A DNA stretch of 25,088 nt from an uncultured Chlamydiae bacterium. GTDB taxonomy: Bacteria; Chlamydiota; Chlamydiia; Chlamydiales; Rhabdochlamydiaceae. The position numbers and the translations under genes are program-made. The notes beneath the pieces are model-generated. The model was not told the origin of the DNA. It was given only the letters and a program-made list of their open reading frames with translations, and made no database searches. The DNA is taken from positions 1 through 25,088 of the forward strand of contig CAMFJP010000003.1 of NCBI GenBank assembly GCA_945957075.1. Reading direction: 5' to 3'. Below are positions 21,174 to 25,088 of the stretch, in pieces. The first letter of the stretch is position 1. Every line of letters starts with the position of its first letter.

Positions 21174-22123
21174 CAAATAAGACCTGATAGAGAAAGCCAT
21201 CTTTCTGCATCAAGAGCTGCCATGCAGCCAGAGCCTGCAGCTGACACAGCTTGTCTATACACATGATCTTGCACATCCCCTGCTGCAAACACGCCTTCGA
21301 TAGAGGTGCGGGTGCTGCCCGGCTCAACGTATAAATAACCAGATTCATGTTTTTTTAACTGCGCACCTAAAAAAGCGGTGTTGGGTTCATGACCTATGGC
21401 AAAAAATACGCCAGCAGCTGGTCTTTCACTCAGCTGTTTTGTCTGAGCATGTTCCAAAACAACAGATTCAACTTGAGAGCTGCCGTTTACTCGGGAAAGG
21501 ACGTGATTCCATATGATTTCAATTTTTGGGTGGTGAAGCGCCCTATCAGACATGATTTTAGAGGCCCTTAACGCATCCCTTCTGTGCACAAGAAAGACTT
21601 TGCTAGCAAATTTAGTTAGAAAAACAGCCTCTTCCACAGCCGTATCTCCGCCTCCAAAGACATAAAGTTCTTTTCCTCGAAACAAAGGGGCTGCTCCATC
21701 ACAAATCGCACAGGCAGACACCCCTTTTTGCCACAGTTCCCCATCACGTGCCCCTGGCACATCCAATCTTTTTGCATTGGCACCTGTCGCGATAATCAGA
21801 GCATCTGCAAAAACAGATCCACTACTTGATGTAATCACAAAGGGCCTAGAAGACAGATCAACGCTTTGCACATCTTCAGTTAAAAATTCTGTTTTAAAAC
21901 GCTCGGCCTGTTGGCGAAACGCTTGCATAAGAAGGGGACCTTGAATCCCTTCGGGAAAACCGGGATAATTTTCTACATCTGTTGTTGTCATCAGCTGCCC
22001 TCCCGGCACACCTGATAAAAAGCCTTCATAAAGCAGAGGTTTTAAATTTGCTCTAGCGGCATAGATGGCTGCAGTATAGCCAGCTGGACCCGAACCTATA
22101 ATGACAAGAGAGTGTTTTTTCAT
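21173..22123 (-). CDS. trxB: Thioredoxin reductase
   Basis: A 316-residue flavoprotein that reduces thioredoxin with NADPH in the cytoplasm. The FAD motif GSGPAG is at 10-15, the redox-active CAIC at 138-141 followed by DG, the NADPH motif GGGDTA at 157-162 with HRRD after it, and the C-terminal FAD motif GVFAAGDVQD near 284-293. All key residues are present and the length is normal. It is the first gene of a minus-strand unit that continues with the envelope protein gene. The divergent pot operon begins 99 bases away. Confidence 0.95.
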   Translation of the reverse strand: MKKHSLVIIGSGPAGYTAAIYAARANLKPLLYEGFLSGVPGGQLMTTTDVENYPGFPEGIQGPLLMQAFRQQAERFKTEFLTEDVQSVDLSSRPFVITSSSGSVFADALIIATGANAKRLDVPGARDGELWQKGVSACAICDGAAPLFRGKELYVFGGGDTAVEEAVFLTKFASKVFLVHRRDALRASKIMSDRALHHPKIEIIWNHVLSRVNGSSQVESVVLEHAQTKQLSERPAAGVFFAIGHEPNTAFLGAQLKKHESGYLYVEPGSTRTSIEGVFAAGDVQDHVYRQAVSAAGSGCMAALDAERWLSLSGLI

Positions 22124-22207
22124 ATATTAGACCTTTTAAACAAAAAAAATCATCGCCGAAAGTGCATTTTTCACCAAGAACTTATTCTCATAAAATCTGG
22201 GGGGTAG

Positions 22208-22223
22208 TAGACTTTTGAGTCTA
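22208..22223. promoter_or_regulatory. Small palindrome at the potA start
   Basis: TAGACT (22208-22213) and AGTCTA (22218-22223) form a perfect six-base inverted repeat with loop TTTG, ending on the first base of the potA start codon. It could be an operator or a hairpin limiting translation initiation. The trxB-potA gap has no good ribosome site for potA. Confidence 0.3.
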
Positions 22224-23314
22224 TGAGAAGTATACGACTACACAAACTAACAAAATCCATGGGCGGCGGCCTTGTAATCAATGGGATTAACCTGCATATC
22301 CCAGCTGGTAAGTTTTTTGCTTTGCTAGGGCCGAGTGGATGTGGGAAGACAACCTTGCTCCGTCTTATCGCAGGACTCGAAAAGGCAGAATCTGGACAAA
22401 TTTACCTGGGTGATGACAACATCACCCACTTGCCGATTAACCAAAGACCTATCAATATCGTTTTTCAAAACTATGCTCTTTTCCCCCACCTAGATGTATT
22501 TGATAACGTAGCCTATAGCCTAAAACTCCGAGGGCTACCAAAGGCTATCATTGAACAGAAAGTGCTAAAAATTCTTGAATCCTTTCACCTGCAAGAGCAT
22601 GTTTATAAGCTCACAAGTCAGCTCTCCGGAGGTCAACAGCAACGGGTAGCTCTTGCCAGAGCCATTGTTAATGAGCCTGATGTACTTCTTTTGGATGAAC
22701 CACTTGCCGCCTTAGACTTTAAACTCAGAGAACGCATGCTCCTTGAACTCATTGAGCTACAGGATAAATTAAAAACTACATTTGTCTACGTCACCCACGA
22801 TCAATTTGAAGCATTGACTGTAGCCGATCAAATGGCGATTATGAATCATCAAGGACAAATCGAACAAATCGGAACACCAAAAGAAATTTATGAATTCCCG
22901 GTTTCCGCATTTGTTGCAAAATTTGTAGGTACAACTAATATTTTTAGCGGCACATTACGCCTTGATCTTCCAGAGCCTGAAATTGAAATTCCAGGCCTTG
23001 GCTCGTTTAAAGTCGATGCTTCCCAAAGAAAAAGCTGGATGAAGGAAAAACATGAAGTTCTCATGAGTATTCGCCCGGAAAAGATTTTAATTACAAAAAA
23101 GACAGTCCCCAATTTTTCAAATCACCTAAAGGGAACCGTTCACTCTATCGTCTATCATGGGCGCTCTACGCAGTACAACATTGTTCTTGGCAATCAGATG
23201 CGTCTACAGGTGTTTGAGCAAAATGAAGAGCACTTCCCTCAAGAAGTGATCGATTATGACAATGAAGTGCATCTATATTGGCAAAAAGAAAATGTGGTGA
23301 TTTTAGAAAGATGA
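22223..23314 (+). CDS. potA: Spermidine/putrescine ABC transporter, ATPase
   Basis: A 363-residue ATPase that powers polyamine import with PotB, PotC and PotD. Walker A is GPSGCGKTT (36-44), the Q-loop FQNYALFPHLDVFDN (81-95) is the PotA/MalK type, the signature LSGGQQQR spans 134-141, Walker B is LLLDEP (155-160), and the switch histidine lies in YVTHDQFEA. A C-terminal TOBE-like domain (about 240-363; IRPEKI) is the usual regulatory part. The start at 22223 is the only reasonable one. It overlaps potB by four bases. The gene order potA-B-C-D is standard. Confidence 0.93.
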   Translation: MRSIRLHKLTKSMGGGLVINGINLHIPAGKFFALLGPSGCGKTTLLRLIAGLEKAESGQIYLGDDNITHLPINQRPINIVFQNYALFPHLDVFDNVAYSLKLRGLPKAIIEQKVLKILESFHLQEHVYKLTSQLSGGQQQRVALARAIVNEPDVLLLDEPLAALDFKLRERMLLELIELQDKLKTTFVYVTHDQFEALTVADQMAIMNHQGQIEQIGTPKEIYEFPVSAFVAKFVGTTNIFSGTLRLDLPEPEIEIPGLGSFKVDASQRKSWMKEKHEVLMSIRPEKILITKKTVPNFSNHLKGTVHSIVYHGRSTQYNIVLGNQMRLQVFEQNEEHFPQEVIDYDNEVHLYWQKENVVILER

Positions 23315-24174
23315 AAGACTACTGCCGCTCGCATTTTGCTTTTTCCATCGGTGTTCCCTCTTTAATATGGCAAGTCTGTTTTTTCTATCTCCCCTTATTT
23401 TTAATTATTTTTTCAAGTATCGCTCTAATTTCTGAAGATGGGCAGGTACTTGGACTGACAGCAGATAAACTCGTCCTTTTTTTACGCGCCCCCTATATCG
23501 AAGTCATTGGATCTTCCCTGGCACTTGCCTTTGGTAATGCCCTAATCTGCCTTTGCATCGCCTATCCAGTTGCCTATTTTCTTGCTTTTTCTAGTAAAAA
23601 ATTCAAAAATCTCCTTCTATTCCTTCTCATCGTTCCCTTTTGGACTAATTTTTTACTCCATGTCTACGCCTGGTTTTTTGTTTTAGAAAGGGAGGGGTTT
23701 TTAAATAATCTTTTACGAACTCTCAATCTCATTCAAGAACCTTTGCACCTTTTAAATTCCCTTTTTGCAACCATGATCATGATGGTATACTGCTACCTAC
23801 CCTTTATGGTTTTGCCGATTTATTCCTCTTTAGAAAAATTTGATGTGCGCCTTATTGAGGCCTCTTTAGATCTGGGAGGAGGCTGGCTGCAAACATTTCG
23901 TCGCATCATTCTACCTTTGACCTTGCGAGGTGTAAGAAATGGCTTTTTCCTTGTATACATCCCCTCTTTTGGCGAATTTGCTATTCCAGAGCTAATGGGG
24001 GGCGATAAGCGGATGTTTGTAGGCAGTGTGGTTTCTCATTATATCCTTGGAGAAGAAACAGGCTCGCTTGGAGCTGCCTTTACGGTGATTAGCTCTCTAT
24101 TTTTGCTTTTTAGCGCCGCGATCTTGTACCTTTTAATCAATCGACTGCTTAAACCGAGAAAGCGCTATGGGTAA
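23311..24174 (+). CDS. potB: Spermidine/putrescine ABC transporter, permease
   Basis: A 287-residue inner-membrane permease from the ATG at 23311, chosen because it gives an ATGA overlap with potA. About six membrane segments are visible. The cytoplasmic EAA loop that contacts the ATPase is EASLDLGGGWLQTFRRIILP near residues 190-209. The FGEFAIPELMGG stretch after it is typical of PotB/PotH. It overlaps potC by eight bases. Confidence 0.92.
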   Translation: MKDYCRSHFAFSIGVPSLIWQVCFFYLPLFLIIFSSIALISEDGQVLGLTADKLVLFLRAPYIEVIGSSLALAFGNALICLCIAYPVAYFLAFSSKKFKNLLLFLLIVPFWTNFLLHVYAWFFVLEREGFLNNLLRTLNLIQEPLHLLNSLFATMIMMVYCYLPFMVLPIYSSLEKFDVRLIEASLDLGGGWLQTFRRIILPLTLRGVRNGFFLVYIPSFGEFAIPELMGGDKRMFVGSVVSHYILGEETGSLGAAFTVISSLFLLFSAAILYLLINRLLKPRKRYG

Positions 24175-24946
24175 AAAACGGGGTGGTCTAGCCAGTCTCA
24201 TCATCGTTGCTGCAACCTACCTATTTCTGTACATTCCCATTGTCGTTCTTTTAGTTTTTTCATTTAATACAGAGGCTTTTCCAGCTCCTTGGAAAGGATT
24301 TACCCTTCAATGGTACCGAGAGCTATTTTATTCTGTATATCTTTGGGATGCCTTTTGCAATTCCCTAATTGTAGCGGTTGCATCTACAGGCGTTAGTCTT
24401 ATTTTGGGGCTATGTTTAATTTTTTATGCAGCACAGGGAGGACGAATCGGAAAGTCCTTCACACTATTTTACGGAAATCTTGTCATTCCGGAAACTGTTC
24501 TTGCTGTAAGTTTATTAAGTTTTTTTAGCCTTATATCTTTGCCTACAGGACTTATTACCCTTATTCTTTCGCATACAGTGTTAGGGCTTGGATTTGTTGT
24601 CCCTATTGTTTACGCGAGATTTTTAGAATTAGATCCAAGGCTTAAAGAGGCCTCTTTAGTACTTGGAGCAACACCCATGCAAACGTTTTTTAAAGTAACA
24701 TTGCCGATGCTGCGCCCAACGCTTATTGCTGCTGCTCTTTTAGTGTTTATTGTCTCCTTCGACGACTTTATCCTATCCTATTTCTGCGCTGGAAGTTCTG
24801 CGCAAACCCTGTCTCTATACATTTTATCCATGCTCCGCTCTGGGGTGTCTCCTGTTGTCAACGCTCTTTCTGCTGTACTACTTTTTCTAAGCAGCCTCCT
24901 TGTACTGACCTTTTTTTCTTTAAAAACGCGGACAAGGATCTTTTGA
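24167..24946 (+). CDS. potC: Spermidine/putrescine ABC transporter, permease
   Basis: A 259-residue second permease. It opens with a membrane segment and FSFNTEAFPAPWKGFTLQWY, described here as about residues 25-45, a hallmark of PotC/PotI. The EAA loop is KEASLVLGATPMQTFFKVTL, followed by FDDFILSYFCAG, also typical. Six membrane segments are predicted by eye. The start overlaps the end of potB, and the stop lies one base before the potD start codon. Confidence 0.92.
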   Translation: MGKKRGGLASLIIVAATYLFLYIPIVVLLVFSFNTEAFPAPWKGFTLQWYRELFYSVYLWDAFCNSLIVAVASTGVSLILGLCLIFYAAQGGRIGKSFTLFYGNLVIPETVLAVSLLSFFSLISLPTGLITLILSHTVLGLGFVVPIVYARFLELDPRLKEASLVLGATPMQTFFKVTLPMLRPTLIAAALLVFIVSFDDFILSYFCAGSSAQTLSLYILSMLRSGVSPVVNALSAVLLFLSSLLVLTFFSLKTRTRIF

Positions 24947-24947
24947 T

Positions 24948-25088
24948 ATGATGAAATACCTTGTACGCAGTCTGATTATTGGAGGATGGATTGCCTTATT
25001 ATCTTTGATTTTATATCTCCCCTCTTCTGAGGTGATTCCTCACGAGGACAACAGTATTAATGTGTTTGCTTGGGGCGACATTTTAGAC
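24948..25088 (+). CDS. potD: Spermidine/putrescine-binding protein, 5' part
   Basis: The first 47 codons are present; the window ends inside the gene. It starts with tandem ATG codons at 24948 and 24951; AAGGA nine bases upstream favours the first. A signal peptide or membrane anchor spans about residues 6-24. SINVFAWGDILD at 36-47 matches the first strand of PotD-type binding proteins (usually LNVYNWSDYI). Position after potABC supports the call. Confidence 0.8.
   Translation, partial: MMKYLVRSLIIGGWIALLSLILYLPSSEVIPHEDNSINVFAWGDILD

Noticed and set aside
1..25088. tRNA, rRNA, CRISPR array, complete insertion sequence or integrase
   Set aside because: I looked for TTCGAATC-type loops, regular spaced repeats and transposase or integrase motifs by eye and found none; a weak or divergent tRNA could have been missed.

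Overview
The window looks like chromosomal DNA of a member of the Chlamydiae, most likely an environmental or Parachlamydiales-type lineage; I cannot name a genus. The clearest pointers are in the right half. There is a very long signal peptidase I (526 residues, with a large insert between the catalytic lysine and the C-terminal box), preceded without a gap by a secreted protein of unknown function. Nearby are thioredoxin reductase, a potABCD polyamine transporter, several secreted proteins with no recognisable family, and two likely host-interaction proteins (F-box-like and ankyrin-like). Base composition looks moderately AT-rich by eye.

Left half (about 1-11,500) is accessory. It opens with a deletion scar in which the start of an FAD monooxygenase gene abuts the end of a TetR regulator gene. 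A compact minus-strand operon follows (4811 to 927), read as GNAT acetyltransferase, GrpB-like protein, RibD/DHFR-like reductase fused to a second GNAT domain, TrmH/SpoU RNA methyltransferase fused to a winged-helix domain, and a SAP-domain protein. Every junction overlaps by 4 to 11 bases. The 409-base gap at 4812-5220 holds nested inverted repeats and a terminator. Next comes a divergent SnoaL-like / TetR pair sharing a 14-base palindrome that covers both -10 boxes, and a pentapeptide-repeat protein follows the TetR gene.

From 10,477 down to 6905 (minus strand) lies a second packed operon: alpha/beta hydrolase, beta-lactamase-like lipoprotein, a signal-peptidase-like protein lacking both canonical catalytic residues, a Cdd1-type helix-hairpin-helix protein and a HigA-like antitoxin with only the tail of a toxin gene left. 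The first 50 bases of the signal-peptidase-like gene are repeated exactly at 11,443-11,492. These direct copies bracket about 3.4 kb that also contains two large palindromes, a strong terminator and what looks like an internally deleted toxin gene.

Right half (11,520-25,088) looks like core genome: an ABC exporter and nicotinate phosphoribosyltransferase (minus); then, with start codons overlapping head to head, a secreted protein and lepB (plus); an F-box-like protein; a secreted protein; an ankyrin-like protein, a putative envelope protein and trxB (minus); and potABC plus the start of potD (plus, cut by the window end). No tRNA, rRNA, CRISPR array, transposase or integrase gene was seen.
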